From positions 248,001 to 312,000 of the forward strand of contig JUHI01000007.1 in assembly GCA_000799755.1 (NCBI GenBank): a stretch of DNA of 64,000 nucleotides, written 5' to 3'. Below the pieces are notes generated by a model, which saw only the letters and a program-made list of their open reading frames with translations, was not told the DNA's origin and did no database searches. Below, piece after piece: positions 34,959-42,213 of the stretch. The translations under genes were made by a program, and so were the position numbers. Each line of letters begins with the position of its first letter. The stretch's first letter is position 1. The stretch is from Martinezella tropici. Lineage in GTDB: Bacteria; Pseudomonadota; Alphaproteobacteria; Rhizobiales; Rhizobiaceae.

Positions 34959-35455
34959 GGCGTCGGTGCTCCGATGATGAAGGGCGTATCGAAGAAATAT
35001 TCTTCCAGATTGTTTCCTGGCCCGTCGCGATCGACGATAAGGAAATCGCTCTGCTCGTCCAGCGCCATCAGCGGAAAATGCCAGACGTTGACCCGGTAGT
35101 TTACGCCCTGGTCCCCGCGCGCCAGAAAGACCTGCGGCCGGCCCGGCTTGCCGCCCTCATCCTTCGCGACCACAACGAGGAACGGCCGGCCATTCAGCGG
35201 CACGAAACACTGGCTGCCGAACGGATGGCGCTCCATCATGTCGATCGGGAAGGGAAAGGCACGCGGCTGGCCGCGAAACAGGTTCAGGATAACCCGCGCC
35301 CCGTCACCGGCAGCCTCGGCGTTGGACAGCGCATGAAAGCGCTCCGTCGTACCGCCATTGATGTATCGCATCGTCGCGGGATCGGCCTCGATGATATCGC
35401 CGAACGGCTCGAATGCGGCCTTTGTCAAAGGATTGATGTCTAAATGCTGTGTCAT
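34955..35455 (-). CDS. allA: Ureidoglycolate lyase
   Basis: A 166-residue AllA-family enzyme that splits ureidoglycolate to glyoxylate and urea. The AllA pattern is clear: EPFGDIIEADP near the start, RVILNLFRGQPRAFPFPIDMMERHPFGSQ in family form (shown here in part: MMERHPFGSQCFVPLNG), and NYRVNVWHFPLMAL. It overlaps uraH by 4 bases and lies 7 bases downstream of the HepT-like gene. Confidence 0.93.
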   Translation of the reverse strand: MTQHLDINPLTKAAFEPFGDIIEADPATMRYINGGTTERFHALSNAEAAGDGARVILNLFRGQPRAFPFPIDMMERHPFGSQCFVPLNGRPFLVVVAKDEGGKPGRPQVFLARGDQGVNYRVNVWHFPLMALDEQSDFLIVDRDGPGNNLEEYFFDTPFIIGAPTP

Positions 35456-35462
35456 TGAATGA

Positions 35463-35825
35463 TCATTCGCCTTCCGCTCGCCAATGGCGAATGGAGTCCA
35501 GTTGCAGGAGCAACTCCGGAAGAGATTTGTGGGCGATATCCCATAGGGTCGTCAACTCGATGTCGACATACCCTTGCGCAATCCGATTCCGGAAGTCACG
35601 CATCACATGCCAAGGCAATTCCGGATGGTCAACGACAAACTCCGGATATTCTTCCGCAATGCGCGAAGCGACCTCGCCGATCAGCATCAGATTCATGCCG
35701 ACGGCGCGCTGCTTCTCGACATTTTTGGAAAAGGCGGCCTGATCGATTTCCCGAAGGAAGTGACCGGTTTCGGAGGCAGCCCGCTGCATGCGCTCAAGGT
35801 AGGTGATCAGCCGGTCCAGGCTCAT
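35463..35825 (-). CDS. HepT-like (DUF86) protein with substituted catalytic histidine, no adjacent MntA
   Basis: A 120-residue all-helical protein of the HepT RNase-toxin family. The active motif RX4HXY is present as R79-NRIA-Q84-G-Y86: the His is replaced by Gln (codon CAA, one base from His), while the Tyr that MntA AMPylates is kept. The partner nucleotidyltransferase antitoxin MntA, normally immediately upstream, is absent from the 230 bases before it. It sits in line with allA (7-bp gap) and may be co-transcribed with ureide genes. It is more likely a domesticated or decayed relative than an active toxin. Confidence 0.8.
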   Translation of the reverse strand: MSLDRLITYLERMQRAASETGHFLREIDQAAFSKNVEKQRAVGMNLMLIGEVASRIAEEYPEFVVDHPELPWHVMRDFRNRIAQGYVDIELTTLWDIAHKSLPELLLQLDSIRHWRAEGE

Positions 35826-36055
35826 GCCGGCTTCCTTTCACCGGCAATACCCGATCTCTTTGCTGCGACGCATCCTTCGGCGTCACTGGTCACCCGACCG
35901 CTTCTATCTCTGTCCAATGCTTTTCACAGCCTCATGGCTTGGTGTTCGACCAAGTGGATACTAAGCCATGAACGAATCGAAAAATAGCACGCACGTCAAC
36001 GGGGAAACCCATGCGGGGGTCCGCATGGAGAAGATGGTGGCCCAAGGGCCACGCA

Positions 36056-36553
36056 TCAGGCTTCGGGCAGCATGGACTGGAGACGCAACAGGGCGATCTT
36101 CTCGACCTGGGCGGCGGCCGTCGCAAACTCCGCATCCCGGCCGTTGTCTATCCGGGTCTCGAAGGCGGCGAGAATATCGTCCTTGCCGAGTCCCTTGACC
36201 GCGATAATGAAGGGAAAGCCGAATTTCGTGACATAGGCGGCATTGAGTTCGGTGAACCGGGCATGCTCCTCCGGGCTCAATCGATCGAGCCCGGCGCCGG
36301 CCTGCTCCTTGCGGCTGTCCTCGGTCAGCTCGCCGGCAATCGCCAGGCGACCGGCGAGATCCGGGTGCGCCTGCAGCACACCGAGCCGCTCCGCCTCGCT
36401 GGCGGCGCGGAAGACCCGCACCAAGGCGGCATGGACTCCACCGGAAGTCAAAGGTTCGGCAGCACCGGCCGCATCATAGGCCCGCTCGGCAACGAAAGGC
36501 GAATGTTCGAAGACGCCGCCGAAGCGGCCGACAAAATCGTCCCGCGAGATCAT
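36056..36553 (-). CDS. uraD: OHCU decarboxylase
   Basis: A 165-residue protein of the 2-oxo-4-hydroxy-4-carboxy-5-ureidoimidazoline decarboxylase family. FGGVFEHSPFVAERAYD includes the catalytic His, LQAHPDLAGRLA is the conserved HPDLA motif, and FGFPFIIAVKG with the closing EKIALLRLQSMLPE complete the pattern. It forms S-allantoin. I chose the ATG at 36553, one base after the puuE stop, as MISRDDFV matches family starts; the ATG at 36586 would overlap puuE by 32 bases. Confidence 0.94.
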   Translation of the reverse strand: MISRDDFVGRFGGVFEHSPFVAERAYDAAGAAEPLTSGGVHAALVRVFRAASEAERLGVLQAHPDLAGRLAIAGELTEDSRKEQAGAGLDRLSPEEHARFTELNAAYVTKFGFPFIIAVKGLGKDDILAAFETRIDNGRDAEFATAAAQVEKIALLRLQSMLPEA

Positions 36554-36554
36554 G

Positions 36555-37478
36555 TCAGCGCGCGCCTCCGGGAAGGTGATTCTCATACCAGTGGTTGGCG
36601 ATCTCGACGCGCCGGGGAACCCAGACCTTGTCGTGCTTCAGCACATATTCGATGAACCGCCGAAGAGCCGCAGCACGGCCGGGACGGCCGACGAGACGGC
36701 AATGCAGGCCTACGGACATCATCTTCGGGCTACCCTGCTTGCCTTCTTCATAGAGCGTGTCGAAGGCATCCTTGAGATAGGTGAAGAACTGGTCGCCGGA
36801 GTTGAAGCCTTGCGGCGTCGCAAAGCGCATGTCGTTGGTTTCGAGCGTATAGGGGATGATCAGGAACGGCTTGCCGTTCAGACCGTCGACCCAGAACGGC
36901 AGATCGTCGGCATAAGAGTCGGAAGAATAGAGGAAACCGCCCTCCTCCATGACCAGCCGCAACGTGTTGTCGGATGGCTTGCCCTGGTACATGCCGTAGG
37001 GCCGCTCGCCCGTCAGTTCCGTGTGCAACCGCACTGCTTCGAGAATGTGCTTGCGCTCCAGATCCTCGGAAAAATCCTTGTATTCCAGCCAGCGATAGCC
37101 GTGGCTGGCAATTTCCCAGCCGGCTTCCTTCATCGCGGCAACCGCTTCCGGGTTGCGGGCCATGGCGAGCGTCACGCCATAAACCGTCGCCTGCACCTTG
37201 AGTTCGGTGAACATGCGCCACAGCCGCCAGAAGCCGGCGCGCGAACCATATTCGTAGATCGATTCCATGTTGAGATTGCGCTGGTTCGGCCAGGAAGCCG
37301 CACCCACGATCTCGGACAGCAGGTTCTCAGAGGCAGCATCGCCATCGAGAATGCAGCTTTCCCCGCCCTCTTCGTAGTTGATGACGAATTGCACCGCGAC
37401 GCGGGCGTCGCCCGGCCATTTCGGGTCCGGAGTATTGCGGCCGTAGCCGATGAGATTGCGGGGATAGATTTCCGACAT
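36555..37478 (-). CDS. puuE: Allantoinase PuuE (polysaccharide-deacetylase type)
   Basis: A 307-residue NodB-homology protein with the PuuE signature NLIGYGRNTPDPKWPGDARV at residues about 8-27 and NYEEGGESCILDGD. It also has EIASHGYRW with the conserved His and the MYQGKPSDNT and DGLNGKPFLIIPYTLETND segments. PuuE hydrolyses allantoin to allantoate without metal, unlike the amidohydrolase AllB. It is the first gene of the minus-strand ureide group and is followed by uraD after one base. Confidence 0.93.
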   Translation of the reverse strand: MSEIYPRNLIGYGRNTPDPKWPGDARVAVQFVINYEEGGESCILDGDAASENLLSEIVGAASWPNQRNLNMESIYEYGSRAGFWRLWRMFTELKVQATVYGVTLAMARNPEAVAAMKEAGWEIASHGYRWLEYKDFSEDLERKHILEAVRLHTELTGERPYGMYQGKPSDNTLRLVMEEGGFLYSSDSYADDLPFWVDGLNGKPFLIIPYTLETNDMRFATPQGFNSGDQFFTYLKDAFDTLYEEGKQGSPKMMSVGLHCRLVGRPGRAAALRRFIEYVLKHDKVWVPRRVEIANHWYENHLPGGAR

Positions 37479-37595
37479 TGAAGCACCTTCTCTGATCGGG
37501 GAACGGTAGCACCCATGCCTAGAAAGTCGAGACGGAAACTGGGAAAATCACTTTCGCTTCAAAGCGGGGTATTGGCGCGAACGCCGTCCGCTAAT

Positions 37596-38303
37596 CTAGG
37601 CGATCTTTCGCGCGCTTACCTTTCCCATCGGATGCAGCGAATGCACCCGGAAGGGACCGCCGGCCCCATCTTCCATCATCAGGGCGATGTTGGAAACGGG
37701 AACAGGCGCGGCCAGAGCCGGCTCGAAGAAATCGCGCAACGCGCGCTCCATGCGTGGCATGTCGCCGGGGCTCACGGTCCCCGTCAGCATCATCTGGAAG
37801 CGATATTCGTCCATCACATGCGGATAGCCCCAACGATGCAGATTGGCGAATTGCGTTGCCGAGAGGCCATCCGGGTCGATGCGTTCGATTTCCGCCTCGC
37901 TCAGCGGAGCCCGGTATTGATCGAAGGTCTGCACCAGCGATGCCGCAAGAAAATGCATCTGTTGGCTCGGAGCGGAGGGAACCAGGCCGAGGGCGCCGCC
38001 AAGCCGCGCAACCTCAAGCCTTGGAATCTCGAAAGGGGCAATCGTGCCTGAAAATCGCATCAGGTCGCGCAGCAGCCCTGCCTCGGACATGCCTTCGGCA
38101 AGCCGGAACGGCGCCTTCAGCAGGCCCATGAAACCATAGCGGCGCGGGACAGCGGTGTAGAAGGCAATCTCGTGGATGCCCAGCCCGCGGATTGCGGGCG
38201 GCTCGACCATCTCGCCCGAATAGACATTCCGGCCCAGCCAATTTGCCGCCACAAGCGTCAGCGGATCGCTCGCAGACGGCGTGAAGCAAATGGCGTAGCG
38301 CAT
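37596..38303 (-). CDS. DUF1045 2H-phosphoesterase-like protein lacking both HxT motifs
   Basis: A 235-residue protein of the DUF1045 family, otherwise known from phosphonate clusters. The family keeps two HxT motifs, in YGFHATLKxPF and FRFHxTLTG. Here they read YGFMGLLKAPF (residues 56-66, H and T replaced by M59 and L61) and YRFQMMLTG (residues 167-175, H and T replaced by Q170 and M172). The rest of the fold is well kept, so this looks like a non-catalytic member. The ATG at 38303 has GGAGGAG upstream. It lies 117 bases upstream of puuE in the same direction; no phn genes are near. Confidence 0.8.
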   Translation of the reverse strand: MRYAICFTPSASDPLTLVAANWLGRNVYSGEMVEPPAIRGLGIHEIAFYTAVPRRYGFMGLLKAPFRLAEGMSEAGLLRDLMRFSGTIAPFEIPRLEVARLGGALGLVPSAPSQQMHFLAASLVQTFDQYRAPLSEAEIERIDPDGLSATQFANLHRWGYPHVMDEYRFQMMLTGTVSPGDMPRMERALRDFFEPALAAPVPVSNIALMMEDGAGGPFRVHSLHPMGKVSARKIA

Positions 38304-38407
38304 AAAATCTCCTCCAGGGCGCAACATCAGGCGGCCCGAACCGGCACCGATGGCCAAGGAGATAGGTGATTTGCGTGACAGATTGACGACCCGAAAGAGG
38401 CGTAGAG

Positions 38408-39592
38408 TCACGATTTATGTGATATGACTGAAATATGACTTGCTAAAGTGAAAGTCCGCGGCAACTTGAAGCAACCGGCCACATCCGCTGCCTCTCGCAC
38501 GGCCGCCTCCGCCAGCCGATGCGCCAGGCCGAAACTCACCTTGAAACCGCCGGTCAATGCAATCAGCGACGGATGATCGGGATGCGCGCCCACCATCGGA
38601 TCGCGGTCCACGGCCTTCGGGCGCAAGCCAGCCCAGCGTTCCACCACCTCGGCACCGGCCAGAGCCGGCGCCATGGCGCGTGCGGCGGCGAGCAGATCGT
38701 CAAGCTGACCATCCGTCGATAGCGGATCTTCAAACCGGTTCTCGCTGGTGCTCCCCACAGCGACCAATCCGTTCTCGTGCGGAACGATATAAAGACCGTC
38801 GCGGAAGATAACCGGAAGGCCGCCGTCCACATCGGCCTTCAGCATGGCCGCCTGCCCCTTGACCGACTGGCCGAGCGAGGATTTGCGGCCTTCCGTGAGC
38901 GCGTCGAGGATTGGAAACGAACGATGACCGGCGGCAAGGATGCAACGTCCGAAGCGAATGTCACCATCCTTTGTCCGTGCAAGGCCACGCTCAGGATCTA
39001 CGCCGTCGATGGCAACGCCCTCGGCGATCCGAACATGTCGCGCCCCCGCTAGAAATTTGCAGAGCACCTTCAGCAGAGCACGGGGCGCGACACGCGCCGC
39101 CAGCGTGTCGTACACAAAGCCGCTTTCGGCGAGTGAAGGCTCGATCCAACCTTCGACGGGTGCCGCATCGAGGACATGCCAGTGAAACCGCCGCTCCCCA
39201 TGCCGCCAGTGCACATCGGCATCCTCGGAATGACCGAGCGCGATCTGCCTCAGATGCGGCTTTGGCAATGGAATGAGCCGACCGGCGCGACGGTAGCCCG
39301 CGGAAAGACCGGTCTCCGCCTCAAGCGCCGCAACTTCCTCTTCCAATGCAATGAGCGCATCGAACTGAAACTGCTTCTTGTCGGACCACTTGTCCGGCAT
39401 GTGCGGCATCAGCGCGCCCAGCAGACCGCCGCTCGCCCCCTGCCCGAAACGGCCGGCTTCGACAAGCAATGCCTGGATACCGAGGCGCTCGGCATGAACA
39501 GCCGCCCAAAGTCCCATGATCCCGCCACCGACGATCAGCAGATCGACAGACGATTGACCGGCAGGTCTCAGAGGATTATCGGCTCTTTCCAT
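38408..39592 (-). CDS. FAD-dependent oxidoreductase (DAO family), possible MnmC2-like enzyme
   Basis: A 394-residue flavoenzyme with the Rossmann motif LLIVGGGIMGLWAAVHAE (about residues 19-36), FGQGASGGLLGALMPHMPD, a middle substrate domain, and the closing LTGGFKVSFGLAHRLAEAAV. ASGGLLGALMPHM recalls the GGLANPLLHPL-type stretch of the MnmC oxidase domain. It is divergent from mnmD, sharing the CATG start palindrome at 39590-39593. In E. coli the two activities are one polypeptide, so this may be the separate oxidase that prepares nm5U for MnmD. Other amine oxidases of this family remain possible. Confidence 0.72.
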   Translation of the reverse strand: MERADNPLRPAGQSSVDLLIVGGGIMGLWAAVHAERLGIQALLVEAGRFGQGASGGLLGALMPHMPDKWSDKKQFQFDALIALEEEVAALEAETGLSAGYRRAGRLIPLPKPHLRQIALGHSEDADVHWRHGERRFHWHVLDAAPVEGWIEPSLAESGFVYDTLAARVAPRALLKVLCKFLAGARHVRIAEGVAIDGVDPERGLARTKDGDIRFGRCILAAGHRSFPILDALTEGRKSSLGQSVKGQAAMLKADVDGGLPVIFRDGLYIVPHENGLVAVGSTSENRFEDPLSTDGQLDDLLAAARAMAPALAGAEVVERWAGLRPKAVDRDPMVGAHPDHPSLIALTGGFKVSFGLAHRLAEAAVREAADVAGCFKLPRTFTLASHISVISHKS

Positions 39593-40325
39593 GACAGATC
39601 CAGTTTCCGATCGGACCGACCAGTCCGAAACCAGTGCGGCAAGCCCGGAGCTCGAATGGCGCGACGGCGATATGCCCTATTCGACCGCCTTTGGCGACCA
39701 TTTTTATTGCCAGACGGACGGCCGGCTGGAATGCGGCCACGTCTTCCTGGCCGGCAACGGCCTGCCCGAGCGTTGGCGGGGGCGACAGAATTTCCTCATC
39801 GGCGAACTCGGCTTCGGCACGGGCCTGAACTTCTGCGAGACATGGCGCCAATGGCGGCAGCTGGCCGTCCCCGGTTCGCAGCTGCATTTCATGTCCTTCG
39901 AACTCTATCCGATGCGCGCCGAAGAGATCGACCGCGCGCTCTCGCACTGGCCCGAAATCGATAGCGAGCGCCGCGCACTTGCTGCTGCCTGGCCGGATAA
40001 TCCGCAAGATGTCGTGTCATTGCAACTCGACGCGAACACACGCCTCAGCGTCGTCTGCGGCCCGGCTCTCGAAGGCGTCAACCGCGCCGCGCCGGGCTTC
40101 GATGCCTGGTATCTCGATGGCTTCGCGCCCTCGCGCAATGCCGACATGTGGTCGCCGGAGCTGATGCAGACTCTATACGGCAAGACCGTTCCGGGAGGCA
40201 CGTTTGCGACTTATGCAGCGGCCGGCTTCGTGCGGCGAAACCTGCAGGCAGCCGGATTTGCCGTGGAGCGGCGCAAGGGCTTTGCCGGCAAGCGGGAAAT
40301 GCTCTGCGGCATCAAGTCGGCCTGA
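39591..40325 (+). CDS. mnmD: tRNA (5-methylaminomethyl-2-thiouridine)(34) methyltransferase MnmD
   Basis: A 244-residue DUF752 protein equal to the MnmC N-terminal (methyltransferase) domain. SAM-binding LIGELGFGTGLNFCETWR lies near residue 66, DAWYLDGFAPSRNADMWSPELM near 170 is the invariant DGFxPxxNPxMW motif, and FATYAAAGFVRRNLQAAGF closes the domain. It methylates the wobble uridine of certain tRNAs. It is a stand-alone MnmD, with no fused oxidase. The ATG at 39591 overlaps the start codon of the opposite gene by 2 bases. Confidence 0.92.
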   Translation: MTDPVSDRTDQSETSAASPELEWRDGDMPYSTAFGDHFYCQTDGRLECGHVFLAGNGLPERWRGRQNFLIGELGFGTGLNFCETWRQWRQLAVPGSQLHFMSFELYPMRAEEIDRALSHWPEIDSERRALAAAWPDNPQDVVSLQLDANTRLSVVCGPALEGVNRAAPGFDAWYLDGFAPSRNADMWSPELMQTLYGKTVPGGTFATYAAAGFVRRNLQAAGFAVERRKGFAGKREMLCGIKSA

Positions 40326-40369
40326 AGTGGGAGCCTGCCTGCGAGGCCGGAAGACAATTGTTGCGAGGC

Positions 40370-41305
40370 TCAGATCAGCTCGCCAAGATGCTGGCGAACC
40401 CAATTGGCCTCCTCCGAGGCCGTTCGCCGGAAATGTCGTTTGAAATCCCTGCTGAACTGGGCGGGACTGGCATAACCGACCGATACCGCCACCTCGGCAA
40501 TCGTCCTGTCCTGACGGGCGATCATCAGCCGCGCCTCGTGGAGCCGCATCGCCTTCACATATTGTATCGGACTGCTGCCGGTCAGGGCCTTGAAATGGAC
40601 GTGGTAGGAGGGAACACTCATCCCTGCCTCACGCGCCAGCGCGGCAACCGAAACCTCGGAACTGTAGGTTTCGCGCAACCGGGCGAGGCTTTGCACGATC
40701 TTCCCGGAAACGCCCTGCTGTTGAAGCGCTGAGATCATCGCACCGCCTTGCGGGCCGACGAGAACCCGGTAGTGCAGCTCGCGCAGGATGCCTGCACCCA
40801 GAACCGCAAGCTCGACGGGATCGCGTAATGCCCGCAGCAGGCGGAGTACGACATCCTCGATCATCTGCTCCATCCTGCTCGATATCAGGCTTCTCACCTC
40901 GCCGACCGCTGGTTCGGACTGCCTCGCTCCCACTTCCGAGGCGATCTCGGCAGCCATCAACATGTCGAACTCGACATAGACGGCAAGCAAAGGACGTTCT
41001 GCGCTGGCTGAGGATTCCATACGAAATGGAACGGGCACCGATACGGCCAGATAGTGCTTCTCGTCATAAAGATAGATCTCGCCTTCAAGCATGCCCTGCT
41101 TTCGGCCTTGCAGGACGAATACCGCACCCGGCTTGTAGAGCACGGGGACATCATGAAGAACCACCTCGGTCCTCAGAATGCGGACCCCGGCGAGCGCGGT
41201 GGGATTGTATCCCTGACCCGGCGCAAGAAGTCCCGCCAGCTCCACCAGCTCTCGGCGTTTCGACCCTTCGCTCCTCTGCTTCATAGGATTTGGCAAAGAA
41301 TTCAT
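40370..41305 (-). CDS. AraC family transcriptional regulator
   Basis: A 311-residue regulator. The N-terminal AraC_N domain (PF06719-like) contains VLYKPGAVFVLQGRKQGMLEGEIYLYDEKHYL-type features, seen here as GAVFVLQGRKQGMLEGE. The C-terminal double helix-turn-helix has VAALAREAGMSVPSYHVHFK and VAVSVGYASPAQFSRDFKR. I used the ATG at 41305; a later ATG at 41284 is equally possible and a TTG at 41335 less so. It faces an SDR gene across about 80 bases, a common regulator-target layout for this subfamily. Confidence 0.9.
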   Translation of the reverse strand: MNSLPNPMKQRSEGSKRRELVELAGLLAPGQGYNPTALAGVRILRTEVVLHDVPVLYKPGAVFVLQGRKQGMLEGEIYLYDEKHYLAVSVPVPFRMESSASAERPLLAVYVEFDMLMAAEIASEVGARQSEPAVGEVRSLISSRMEQMIEDVVLRLLRALRDPVELAVLGAGILRELHYRVLVGPQGGAMISALQQQGVSGKIVQSLARLRETYSSEVSVAALAREAGMSVPSYHVHFKALTGSSPIQYVKAMRLHEARLMIARQDRTIAEVAVSVGYASPAQFSRDFKRHFRRTASEEANWVRQHLGELI

Positions 41306-41382
41306 AGTTTTCGCAATCGTCGACGATAGTTTCAAAGATTATCGGTCATGGGCAACGATCAATCAAGCAGAGAACACCAATC

Positions 41383-42210
41383 ATGTCACAGAAGACCTTC
41401 TTCATCACCGGAGCGAATTCCGGCTTCGGTTTCGCCATCGCAGCCGCCGCTAGCCATCAGGGTCACAGGGTTATAGGCACCGTCCGCTCGGAACAGTCGC
41501 GGGCAGCTTTTGAAGAGCGCTTGCCGACGGCGCGATCCGTCCTATGCGACGTAACCGAGTTCGATAGGATCGCGGACGTCGTTCGACAGGTCGAAGAGGA
41601 GCATGGCCCCGTCGATGTGCTGATCAACAATGCCGGTTACGGCCACGAGGGAATCCTCGAGGAATCGTCTATCGAGGAGATGCGCCGTCAGTTCGACGTC
41701 AACGTCTTCGGTGCCGTGGCGGTCGCCAAGGCCTTTCTGCCGCGCTTCCGTGAAAGACGCAGAGGATTCATCGTCAACGTCACCTCGATGGGCGGCATGA
41801 TCACCATGCCCGGCATCGCCTATTATTGCGGCAGCAAATTCGCCCTTCAGGGCATTTCGGAGGTGATGCGGGCGGAGATGGCGCCATTCGGCGTTCGGGT
41901 CACTGCCCTCTGCCCAGGCTCCTTCCGGACCGACTGGGCCGGACGTTCGATGATCCGGACCGAGCGATCGATCGCAGACTACGACACCCTGTTTGATCCG
42001 ATCCGGCAGGCAAGGCAGTCCAAAAGCGGCAAGCAACTCGGCGATCCCGACAAGCTCGCCGCCGCCGTTCTGGGCCTCATCGAATCCGACGCCCCTCCGC
42101 CGCAGCTTCTGCTTGGCAGCGACGCTCTTGAACTCGTGTCAGACAGGATCGAGCACCTGAAGCAGGAAATCGAAGCATGGAAATCCGTTACCGTCTCGAC
42201 CGACGGCTGA
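41383..42210 (+). CDS. Short-chain dehydrogenase/reductase
   Basis: A 275-residue classical SDR: TGANSGFGFAIAAAA is the cofactor motif, NNAGYGHEG, and catalytic Ser-Tyr-Lys appear in VTSMGGMITMPGIAYYCGSK. The Gly motif, without an acidic residue right after strand 2 (GTVRSEQSR), suggests NADP(H). Substrate unknown. It is probably controlled by the divergent AraC regulator. Its stop is 3 bases from the stop of the convergent hybrid kinase gene. Confidence 0.88.
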   Translation: MSQKTFFITGANSGFGFAIAAAASHQGHRVIGTVRSEQSRAAFEERLPTARSVLCDVTEFDRIADVVRQVEEEHGPVDVLINNAGYGHEGILEESSIEEMRRQFDVNVFGAVAVAKAFLPRFRERRRGFIVNVTSMGGMITMPGIAYYCGSKFALQGISEVMRAEMAPFGVRVTALCPGSFRTDWAGRSMIRTERSIADYDTLFDPIRQARQSKSGKQLGDPDKLAAAVLGLIESDAPPPQLLLGSDALELVSDRIEHLKQEIEAWKSVTVSTDG

Positions 42211-42213
42211 ACC

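Noticed and set aside
35826..36055. Search for an MntA antitoxin upstream of the HepT-like gene
   Set aside because: A short protein-like stretch (KALDRDRSGRVTSDAEG) appears on the minus strand but is interrupted by a stop and shows no nucleotidyltransferase GSxxxG/DxD motif, so it was not called as a gene or pseudogene.
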